NCBI GenBank assembly: GCA_964390795.1
Contig: CAYMLQ010000373.1
Coordinates: 1 to 5,577, forward strand
Length of the DNA: 5,577 nucleotides
Direction: 5' to 3'
Source of the DNA: CAYMLQ01 sp964390795
GTDB taxonomy: Bacteria; Verrucomicrobiota; Kiritimatiellia; RFP12; UBA1067
A program made the position numbers and the translations under genes. Shown here piece by piece: positions 1-5,425 of the stretch. How positions within the stretch are numbered: position 1 is the first letter of the stretch; each line of letters opens with the position of its first letter. The notes under the pieces are model-generated. The model saw only the letters and a list, made by a program, of their open reading frames with translations. It had not been told where the DNA came from and did no database searches.

Positions 1-2
1 CC

Positions 3-101
3 GACGGCGCGAAGACCCTTGCCCGCCACTTCACCGGCGTCCGCGCCCCGACCGTCCAGCGCCTCGTCGACGCCCTTGCGGCCTTGGGGCATGTCGGATA
101 G
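3..101 (+). CDS. C-terminal tail of a protein cut by the window edge, possibly a DNA methyltransferase (type IIG-like)
   Basis: An open frame enters from the left edge and ends at TAG (99-101), giving 32 residues that include LARHFTGVRAPTVQRLVDAL and end ALGHVG. Two helices joined by a turn (ARHFTG.R...VQRLVDALAALG) look like a winged-helix style end. From memory, similar tails (ARxFxGAxxxRVxElLexLxALG) close large class I SAM-dependent DNA methyltransferases of restriction-modification systems and some related ATPases. The catalytic part is outside the window, so this assignment is an inference from a short tail. Codon choice is GC-rich at third positions, consistent with real coding. The frame converges on the ArsC remnant, with about 31 bases between the two stops. 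Confidence 0.45.
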   Translation, partial: DGAKTLARHFTGVRAPTVQRLVDALAALGHVG

Positions 102-132
102 TTACGCCCTCATGTGCGGCGTTTGCGGCTGG

Positions 133-270
133 TCATGTTTGTTTCTTCAGTGTTGCCGCCCATTGGACGATGTTGCCGCGAATGGCATCACGAATCTTGC
201 GCACTTCTGCCATCTTCTCCTCATCCGTACCCGACAGACTGGCGGGATCCGGGAAACTCCAATCCAGTCG
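133..270 (-). pseudogene. arsC: Remnant of an ArsC-type arsenate reductase / low-molecular-weight protein tyrosine phosphatase (C-terminal ~45 residues only)
   Basis: The minus-strand frame ending at TGA (133-135) reads RLDWSFPDPASLSGTDEEKM followed by AEVRKIRDAIRGNIVQWAA and a short LKKQT tail. A D-W-x-F-P-D-P block, then a G-[TS]-x-E-E-K segment and an R-x-[IV]-R-D-x-I helix, is the usual C-terminal end of thioredoxin-linked ArsC proteins of the LMW-PTP fold. These are normally about 130-150 residues. The N-terminal phosphate-binding loop (CxxxxxR) and the rest of the fold are missing. Upstream the frame stays open to a TGA near 343, but the extra residues (KLIRSLQSAAIHKPSARL) do not resemble ArsC and contain no ATG start. 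The fragment is therefore read as a dead 3' end left by a deletion or insertion near 270. It would not be enzymatically active. Confidence 0.72.
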
Positions 271-359
271 CTGCGTTAACCGGGCGCTCGGTTTATGTAT
301 AGCCGCGCTTTGTAAAGAACGGATGAGTTTATCGTGGAGATTTCACCAAGGATTGCGGC

Positions 360-572
360 TCAGTCCTTCTTCTCGTCTTCCTTCTGCCACTTCTTTTCCA
401 GTTTCTTGAGCACTTTAGAAAAGGTCATTTCGGTGTATTCGTCACCTTGCTTTTTTGCCGAGTCGATTTGCTCCTTTAGCAGATCTCTCATGTCTCCCCG
501 GCATTTCTTAATGTCAGGTCCCTTTTTCAGCGGCTTCTTGGCAGCCTTTTTGTCTTCCTTCTTCGCGGTCAT
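360..572 (-). CDS. Small lysine-rich hypothetical protein (70 aa)
   Basis: I do not recognise the family. The protein starts MTAKKEDKKAAKKPLKKGPD and continues with a probable amphipathic helix (MRDLLKEQIDSAKK), a short QGDEYTEMTF break, and a second charged helix ending KKWQKEDEKKD. About 21 of 70 residues are lysine. The first 20 residues resemble the basic tails of histone H1-like or other nucleic-acid-binding proteins, while the C-terminal half mixes acidic and basic residues as in helical bundles or coiled coils. There is no signal peptide or membrane segment. A longer in-frame start exists at 653, but the ATG at 570-572 is chosen because a strong AAGGAGG sits seven bases upstream, and the longer start would lie upstream of the promoter's -10 box. 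Local base composition is more AT-rich than in the flanking genes. The gene stands alone between two gene remnants. A role in nucleic acid binding is only a guess. Confidence 0.7.
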   Translation of the reverse strand: MTAKKEDKKAAKKPLKKGPDIKKCRGDMRDLLKEQIDSAKKQGDEYTEMTFSKVLKKLEKKWQKEDEKKD

Positions 573-579
573 ACCCGAT

Positions 580-586
580 CCTCCTT
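580..586 (-). promoter_or_regulatory. Shine-Dalgarno site deciding the start of the lysine-rich gene
   Basis: On the minus strand AAGGAGG lies at 586-580, seven bases before the ATG at 572-570. It is a near-perfect anti-16S match with good spacing and selects the 70-residue start over the upstream in-frame start at 653. Confidence 0.75.
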
Positions 587-618
587 CCGGCTCGAACACT
601 TCGAACCTTGATTCATGC

Positions 619-646
619 ATTATATGCCCAAGACGGAGCCGGTGAA
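619..646 (-). promoter_or_regulatory. Predicted sigma-70 promoter of the lysine-rich gene
   Basis: On the minus strand a perfect TATAAT -10 box (624-619) is preceded, after 16 bases, by TTCACC (646-641), which matches the TTGACA -35 consensus at four of six positions. Transcription would begin near 612, leaving a leader of about 40 bases that carries the AAGGAGG site. The -10 stands out in otherwise GC-rich DNA. The -35 is only moderate. Confidence 0.55.
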
Positions 647-769
647 AGGGCAATTTCTCCAGTGTTGAATGGGGTTGTTCGCAAAGGGTGGACTTGTGGT
701 AAGATTACTAACAAGCAATGTTCCGTCAATCACAACGCAGCATCGTTCCGATCTCACCCCAACCATTGA

Positions 770-1279
770 ACCCGATACCTGGACTTCGTCAACGAGGTGG
801 CCCGGGCCATCGGCAAGATATACCCGGACAAGAAGATCGCCGCCATTGCCTACACCGAGGCGACCTCGACGCCGCCGACGCGGGTCAAGCCCGAGCGGAA
901 CGTCTTCGTCGTCTATTGCACCTACCCGCCGCACACCACATGCCAACAGCATGACCTGATCTGCGATCGGAACAAGGAGGGGCTGGCCGACATTGAGGGC
1001 TGGTTGACGCTCTGCCCGGGGCAGGTTGGCATCTTCGACTATCCGAAGATGTACGGGCTGTACCACGAGCCGTTCAACCCGTTCTACGGGATGAAGCGGA
1101 AGATGGACTACTACGCGAGCCGGGACATCCGCTGGATCGGTTGGTGCGTGGCTCCCCGGAGTTTCCTGGATCTGTTCCTATACGCGCAGAGCAAGCAGGC
1201 CTGGAACCCGAAGGTGGACATGGACGATCCCTGGGTTCAGCAGTTGCTAGCCACCCCGCAGTTAATCCTGCCGAAGTAG
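770..1279 (+). pseudogene. Fragment of a DUF4838-domain protein (central part, both ends lost)
   Basis: The frame is open from just after a TGA (767-769) to TAG (1277-1279). Recognisable similarity begins at YLDFVNEVARAIGKIYPDKK, continues through IAAIAYTEA....RVKPERNVFVVYC and CDRNKEGLADIEGWL, and runs on to FDYPKMYGLYHEP, DIRWIGWC and SFLDLFLYAQSKQAWNPKVD. This order is typical of DUF4838 proteins, which are alpha-glucuronidase-like secreted proteins common in Planctomycetes and Verrucomicrobiota and normally several hundred residues long. There is no signal peptide and no N-terminal domain, and the stop at 767 lies directly before the homology. After WNPKVDMDD the text becomes LLATPQLILPK and stops where the family normally continues with a long helical C-terminus. 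A GTG at 797 could start translation, but no good ribosome binding site precedes it. The best reading is an internal fragment left by deletions on both sides. Confidence 0.75.
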
Positions 1280-1293
1280 CCGCTAAACGCGCG

Positions 1294-1432
1294 TCAAAGC
1301 CAGGCCTCGCCCACCAAGACATCTTGAGCGCGGGCCGTGCCGTGCTTGCCAGTGGCGCTGAGCGTGAACGGATCGCCGGCCTCCCATCGGTGACAGCTTG
1401 GCGAGCCATTGGCCGTCGGCGCCGGTAATCAT
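1294..1432 (-). pseudogene. Remnant of a sialate O-acetylesterase (SASA family), N-terminal domain fragment with a one-base frameshift
   Basis: Read on the minus strand, the first frame gives MITGADGQWLAKLSPM (from 1432). After position 1381 the similarity continues in the next frame as AGDPFTLSATGKHGTARAQ and DVLVGEAWL, stopping at TGA (1294-1296). Known SASA-type esterases have, in this order, a DGxWxxxLxPxxAGGPxTLxxxG strand segment and then DVLVGEVWLCSGQSNM, which carries the catalytic serine. Here ATGGGAGGCCGGC in place of an expected ATGGAGGCCGGC (Met-Glu-Ala-Gly) points to one extra G around 1382-1385. The homology ends exactly at GEAWL, just before the CSGQSNM catalytic block, so no active site remains. 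The fragment begins at the stop codon of the preceding minus-strand gene (TGATG) and ends about 15 bases from the DUF4838 fragment, so both sides are probably breakpoints. Confidence 0.72.
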
Positions 1433-2184
1433 CACTCCAGAACAACACAGAGCTTCCGTCCGCCCTTGGGCAGCGCGAAAAGTTCGCGTTTGACTTCGGC
1501 GCCCTTCTTCACTGTGACTTCGTAGTCGCCGAGGAACGCGCGGAGGGCGTATTGCCCCCGGCCGTCGGTTGTTCCTTTCTGGTCTGTCCACCATTGCTTG
1601 AAAACCAGATCCAGAAAGGCCTGGCCGTTCGGCTTGGGCGACCAGTCTTTCCGGAACAGCGCCGCCCGGGGCCGCCAGTGAGACGGTTCATAAAAGCCCC
1701 ACTGCTGTAGCACCTGTACCGACGGATGGCCGCGCGGGTGGTCGAGCTTGGACACGAATGCGAACCGGCACTTTTTCCATTCCTGATCGGAGTTGGCCAG
1801 CGTTACGAAGGAATTCTGCCCCGGCGCCGTCGCCGTGCCGAACGCAACCGTCGCCGTCGCCTTCCCATCCGCCGCCGCTGATTTCACGCAGCGCATACTG
1901 AAAACGATGAGCAGGACATCACCGGTTTTGACCGTTTTTTTGGTGAGCCATCGCACGCTGGCGGACCATTTGTTCTCCGAGCCGCGCGTCTTGGATGTCA
2001 TCCGCATGGCTCGCTGAAAATCCGGATGGTTGATCGCAAGTTCCTCCATCTGGGCGGCCGGCGTTGGGGATACTCTGGCCGTATCCAGAATCGGGATTCC
2101 GTCCTTCAACAGGTCATCGGTTGCGTGTAAGACCTCCAGCGGAGCCAGCAGAATTGAGGCGAGAGTGAGGATGGTATATTTCAT
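1432..2184 (-). CDS. Secreted protein derived from a GH10-type endo-1,4-beta-xylanase that lacks the catalytic barrel (250 aa)
   Basis: Residues 1-21 form a Sec signal peptide (MKYTILTLASILLAPLEVLHA). Residues ~30-157 resemble the CBM4_9-like beta-sandwich at the front of verrucomicrobial and planctomycete xylanases (VRWLTKKTVKTGDVLLIVFS, then SKLDHPRGHPSVQ). From about residue 161 the text switches abruptly to the very end of a GH10 protein: QWGFYEPSHWRPRAALFRKD, WSPKPNGQAFLDLVFKQWW, then the trailing TTDGRGQYALRAFLGDYEVTV beta domain. The (beta/alpha)8 barrel with its acid/base and nucleophile glutamates should lie between these parts but is absent. Full-length relatives are usually over 500 residues. 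The junction is in frame near 1705-1715. The start ATG overlaps the previous stop (ATGA), so translation is probably coupled. It may be a binding-only product or a pseudogene. Xylanase activity is not expected. Confidence 0.68.
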   Translation of the reverse strand: MKYTILTLASILLAPLEVLHATDDLLKDGIPILDTARVSPTPAAQMEELAINHPDFQRAMRMTSKTRGSENKWSASVRWLTKKTVKTGDVLLIVFSMRCVKSAAADGKATATVAFGTATAPGQNSFVTLANSDQEWKKCRFAFVSKLDHPRGHPSVQVLQQWGFYEPSHWRPRAALFRKDWSPKPNGQAFLDLVFKQWWTDQKGTTDGRGQYALRAFLGDYEVTVKKGAEVKRELFALPKGGRKLCVVLE

Positions 2185-3758
2185 GGTTCATCTTTTTTGG
2201 GGGTGGGCAGCGTCGCCTTGAAGATCCAAGCGGTCGGGCCGGTGGCTCCAGCGCCGCGTGCGCCGGTCTGGTCGAAGCCGCAGAAGTAGAAGACGCGTCC
2301 GGCTTCCTCGGGGAACGGTGAGGGACGGATACTGCGGCAGCCGCGCAGGCCGTAGGGCGAATTCGTCAGTGGGTTCTTCCCGTCCCAGATGCGCTGGTAA
2401 CGGTACGTGCCGTCGGCGTAGCGGACGAGATACCAGGAACTCTTGCCGAGTTCGTTGGCCTCGCGGTCGGGATGCACCAGCCACAGCCCGATGAGATGCG
2501 CGCGCTCGCCGGTGACGGGATGCGTGACGGGCAGGATGTCGTTGTAGGCGAAGGTGCCAATGCCGACACGGCGGCCCCAAGCTTTCTGGAAGAAGTCGCG
2601 CACGTCCAGTTCGACGGTGACCTTGAAGCCATTGCGCGGATCAATCCGTTCGATGACGGCGTCGCGCGAGTCCCAGGCGTAAAGCAGCACCTCGCCCTTG
2701 CCGTCGGGCGCGGGCACCGCCGTCATGCCCCGGAGCTGGGCGGTGCGCAGCGAACGGCCCGGCTGCTTCGGGTCTTCCCATTCCTTGATCGGCACCCATT
2801 CCCAGCGTGCGGCCGACCCGTCGACACGGCGGAACAGGCCGTGATCCTTTACCGGGCGTTCGCTAGGCATCAGCACATCCTCCTTGTTCGGGCCATAAGC
2901 CACGCCCACGTACTGCACGCCGTTGGCTTCCGCCGCGCAGAGGAAGTATCCGGCGAGGCCATCGAGTTCCGGTTTGGCATCCCAGGCAATCAGCCCCGGT
3001 TGCGTGGGATCGTAGACGCCCCGGAACAGCCGCCCGGACCCTGAACCGGCAAACACGGCATGCACGCCGGTCACGCGGTCCACATGCTCCCAGATGCAGC
3101 GGACATCGGTCGTGTGGTTCGTCTTCTCGCGGTTCCAGCGGTTCGTCGAGAGAACCGACTTTGTCCAGTGCCCGGTCGCGTCGTTGCGGGAGAATACGGC
3201 TACGCCGGTGGGCTGCGAGCGCCACGCGCCGGTGCCGCACACGAGCACGGACACAGGCTTCGGTAGTTTGTGGCCGTGGCCATCGGTGGTGAACGCGACG
3301 GACTTCATGAAGCTTAGCCGGATAAACTCCGGCCCCGCCTCCAGATCCACTTCCCACGGCCCGGTGGCGGACTTCTTGACGAGCACCTTGGGATTCACGT
3401 CCCCGACACGTTTCGACTCCGGCATGTAGCTGGTGGCGCAGTAGAGCTTGCCGTTGTGCGGCACGAGCGCGTTCGCCTCCGTGGCCTTCGCGAGCGCGCT
3501 GTCGGGCGTCTGCGACCCGGCGAAGTAGTCGGTCGTGAAGGTGAGGTCAAGGAACGCGCGATCAGCGGGCGGATGCGCTTCCGGCTCCTTGCCGGTCATG
3601 GCGCGGGCCGGCCCACCGACACCGCCGCCCTGGGCGAATGAACGCGAGGCCTCTTCCAGCGTGACAAGGCCGCCGCCGACAGGCTTGGCCGGTTCCTGCG
3701 CTGCGAGAGTCAGGCAGGCGAGAATGGCTGACAGGCTTACTGTTGTGCTGGTTGTCAT
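2181..3758 (-). CDS. Secreted hypothetical protein, probably beta-propeller-like (525 aa)
   Basis: I do not recognise a named family. The ATG at 3758-3756 is chosen because it overlaps the upstream stop as ATGA and follows a weak GGAAAA. A GTG 15 bases further upstream (3773) is also in frame and would add a lysine to an N-terminus otherwise lacking positive charge, so the start is not settled. The N-terminus (TVSLSAILACLTLAAQEPAK) looks like a signal peptide, with an ILAC stretch that is a poor lipobox. A Gly/Pro-rich linker follows (QGGGVGGPARAMTG). The body contains recurrent short beta-strand segments with aromatic and Gly turns, such as NGKLYCATSY, SATGPWEVD, GRLFRGVYDP, VQYVGVAYG, DHGLFRRVDG, GEVLLYAWDS, SSWYLVRYADGTYRY and GRVFYFCGFD. 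This resembles BNR/sialidase-type propellers. It is an envelope or extracellular protein encoded between a serine hydrolase and a xylanase-derived gene, which suggests a carbohydrate- or surface-related role. No catalytic motif is evident. Confidence 0.75.
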   Translation of the reverse strand: MTTSTTVSLSAILACLTLAAQEPAKPVGGGLVTLEEASRSFAQGGGVGGPARAMTGKEPEAHPPADRAFLDLTFTTDYFAGSQTPDSALAKATEANALVPHNGKLYCATSYMPESKRVGDVNPKVLVKKSATGPWEVDLEAGPEFIRLSFMKSVAFTTDGHGHKLPKPVSVLVCGTGAWRSQPTGVAVFSRNDATGHWTKSVLSTNRWNREKTNHTTDVRCIWEHVDRVTGVHAVFAGSGSGRLFRGVYDPTQPGLIAWDAKPELDGLAGYFLCAAEANGVQYVGVAYGPNKEDVLMPSERPVKDHGLFRRVDGSAARWEWVPIKEWEDPKQPGRSLRTAQLRGMTAVPAPDGKGEVLLYAWDSRDAVIERIDPRNGFKVTVELDVRDFFQKAWGRRVGIGTFAYNDILPVTHPVTGERAHLIGLWLVHPDREANELGKSSWYLVRYADGTYRYQRIWDGKNPLTNSPYGLRGCRSIRPSPFPEEAGRVFYFCGFDQTGARGAGATGPTAWIFKATLPTPKKDEP

Positions 3759-5425
3759 TGTCTTGTTTTCCACAGTGTTTGCATTTCATCTCCGGTCACA
3801 AAGCCGTCCTTGTTCGCGTCGAGACGGTCGAACAACGCGCCGGGCAGTTCCTCGCGGCCGAGTTTGCCGTCGTTGTTCTTGTCCCGCTGCTTGAACGGTC
3901 CACCCGTGCCGCCTCCGCCGGTCATTCCGGCGCGTCCGCCGGCAACGCCGGCGGCTTCGTTGGCCAGCGCGAGGAATGCCGGATAGGTCGGCGCTTTGTA
4001 ATTCTGCGTCTGCACCATGAAGAGAACGAAGAAGCTGTTCTTGCGATCAATCGCGAACTGCGTGCCGTCGGCGCCGCCCCAGCCGTAGCTGCCCTCGCCG
4101 TTCACGACGCCGCCGAGGCCGTATTTCTGGCCGGGGGTCTTGAGATGGTTCTGGAAGATGAGGTCCACCGTCTCCGGCTTGAGCACGCGCACGCCATCGA
4201 GTTTGCCGCGATTGAGGATCATCCGGCAGAACCGCTCGTAGTCGCCGATGGTGCTGCACAGGCCGTGGCCGCCGAGGAACAGCGTCGGCTTGTCGGTGAG
4301 CTTCGCGCCGTCGCGACCCGGTTCGAGTGCGCCGGGCGTAAGTTGACGGTAGAGCTGGCAAATGCGGCCCGTCTTCTCCGGCGGCACCCAGAAGTCGGTG
4401 TCCACCATCTTTAACGGGAAGAACAGCCGCTCTTTCATCACCTGATCCAACGGCTTGCCGGCGACCGCCTCGAGGTAGCGGCCGAGGATATCGATGCTGT
4501 GACCGTACTGGTAGCCCTCGCCCGGCTGAAACTTCAGCGGCTGACGTGCCAGGGTCTCGGAGAACTCTTTCAGGGTCGTGCCCGGCGTGCGCGTGGCGCG
4601 GAACGCCAGGGCCGCCGCGCCCTCGCCGTCCCGAGCGGGCGCGCCTTCCAGACTACCGTAGTAGAGGCCGCTGGAGTGACTCATCAACATCCGCGGCGTG
4701 ATGGCGGTCTTCGCCGTTACGAGTTGGCCGTTTTCCAGCACCTTCAGCTCCTTCCACTCCGGCAGGTGTTTCGAGATCGGCTCGTCGAGCGTGAACTTGC
4801 CTTCGTCGAGCAGCGTCAACGCCGCGAGCGCGATGACCGGCTTGGTCATGCTCATCAACCGGAAGATAGCGTCCTTCTCCATAGCACGACCATTTTCGAT
4901 GTCCGCCATGCCGAAGGTCTCGCAGTAACCGCACACACCGTTGTGGTGAATGAGCGCGGCGATTCCCGCGACGTTCTTCGCGGCAGCGTGGCGCTGCATC
5001 TCGACATCGAGCTTGGCGAGCACGTCCGGCTTGAGACCCGCCTTTGCGGCCTCGTCGCCGTGAGCGCGTGGTTTGAATTTTTCCGCCGGCGGCAGCGTCG
5101 CTCCGGTTGACACGCCCATGTCTTTCCATTTCGAGGCCTGGCCCATGCCCGCCGCGCCACCTGGAGCCGCGCCGCCTTTACCCATCGTGGCGATTTCCTC
5201 CTTGGTCACGCTACCGTCGCCGTTCTTGTCGAGTATCTTGAACAGTTCCAGCTTCGGCACTTCTTCCGCAGTGAGCTTGCCGTCACCATCCTTGTCCCAA
5301 GTCGTGAAAAGTTGCGTGGGCGACCACTGCTGACCCTGTGGTGCGGTCGGCGGCGTGTTTTGCGCCAGCGCGCGCGAGGCGATGGCGAGCGCTAGAGTCA
5401 CGATGAATATGTGACTGGTTTTCAC
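3755..5425 (-). CDS. Secreted beta-lactamase-family serine hydrolase (S12/class C esterase-like) with EF-hand pairs at both ends (556 aa)
   Basis: Signal peptide at residues 1-21 (MKTSHIFIVTLALAIASRALA). Canonical EF-hand loops lie at 44-55 (DKDGDGKLTAEE), 66-77 (DKNGDGSVTKEE), 515-526 (DKNNDGKLGREE) and 536-547 (DANKDGFVTGDE), with acidic or Asn ligands at positions 1, 3, 5 and 12. Between them, about 125-490, is a penicillin-binding/beta-lactamase fold: SMTK (Ser192, Lys195) is the SxxK nucleophile motif, Tyr307 in YQYGHSIDILG is the likely second-motif tyrosine, and GWGGADGT (448-455) stands at the third motif. The absence of a KTG at that place and the W-G-G form favour an EstB-like esterase over a true beta-lactamase. 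Gly/Ala-rich linkers (82-96, 491-509) join the parts. Translation starts at GTG (5425), which overlaps the previous stop as GTGA, with AAGGAG five bases upstream. It probably acts outside the cytoplasm on ester bonds, and calcium probably stabilises or tethers it. The substrate is unknown. The product is intact. Confidence 0.88.
   Translation of the reverse strand: MKTSHIFIVTLALAIASRALAQNTPPTAPQGQQWSPTQLFTTWDKDGDGKLTAEEVPKLELFKILDKNGDGSVTKEEIATMGKGGAAPGGAAGMGQASKWKDMGVSTGATLPPAEKFKPRAHGDEAAKAGLKPDVLAKLDVEMQRHAAAKNVAGIAALIHHNGVCGYCETFGMADIENGRAMEKDAIFRLMSMTKPVIALAALTLLDEGKFTLDEPISKHLPEWKELKVLENGQLVTAKTAITPRMLMSHSSGLYYGSLEGAPARDGEGAAALAFRATRTPGTTLKEFSETLARQPLKFQPGEGYQYGHSIDILGRYLEAVAGKPLDQVMKERLFFPLKMVDTDFWVPPEKTGRICQLYRQLTPGALEPGRDGAKLTDKPTLFLGGHGLCSTIGDYERFCRMILNRGKLDGVRVLKPETVDLIFQNHLKTPGQKYGLGGVVNGEGSYGWGGADGTQFAIDRKNSFFVLFMVQTQNYKAPTYPAFLALANEAAGVAGGRAGMTGGGGTGGPFKQRDKNNDGKLGREELPGALFDRLDANKDGFVTGDEMQTLWKTRQ

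Noticed and set aside
284..309. Possible hairpin (GCGC...GCGC arms) downstream of the lysine-rich gene as a terminator
   Set aside because: Only about four contiguous base pairs form, with mismatches beyond and no following T-run on either strand, so it does not meet the pattern of an intrinsic terminator.
573..653. Longer N-terminus for the lysine-rich protein (start at 653)
   Set aside because: It would begin upstream of the predicted -10 box and lacks its own ribosome binding site, whereas the ATG at 570-572 has AAGGAGG at ideal spacing.
620..1066. 148-residue open frame on the minus strand opposite the DUF4838 fragment
   Set aside because: The plus strand carries recognisable DUF4838 text over the same bases. 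The antisense frame is low-complexity Arg/Gly/Val, as expected for the mirror of GC-rich codons, and matches no family I know.
2187..2202. Homopolymer runs (CCCCCAAAAAAG on the minus strand) as a programmed frameshift site at the end of the propeller-like gene
   Set aside because: The codon phase (CCC AAA AAA GAT) does not give a proper X-XXY-YYZ slip site, and a -1 shift would end at once at a TGA, so no extended product would result.
2472..3044. 190-residue open frame on the plus strand inside the propeller-like gene
   Set aside because: It is antisense to a well-supported secreted protein and contains no recognisable motif, so it is a product of high GC content.
3700..3758. Lipoprotein signal (ILAC) in the propeller-like protein
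   Set aside because: Leucine just before the Ala-Cys pair is unusual for a lipobox, and the preceding region has no basic residue from the preferred start, so lipidation is not claimed.
3743..4414. 223-residue open frame on the plus strand antisense to the hydrolase
   Set aside because: The minus strand here encodes EF-hand loops and the S12 fold with intact motifs. The plus frame is Ala/Val/Glu-rich shadow sequence.
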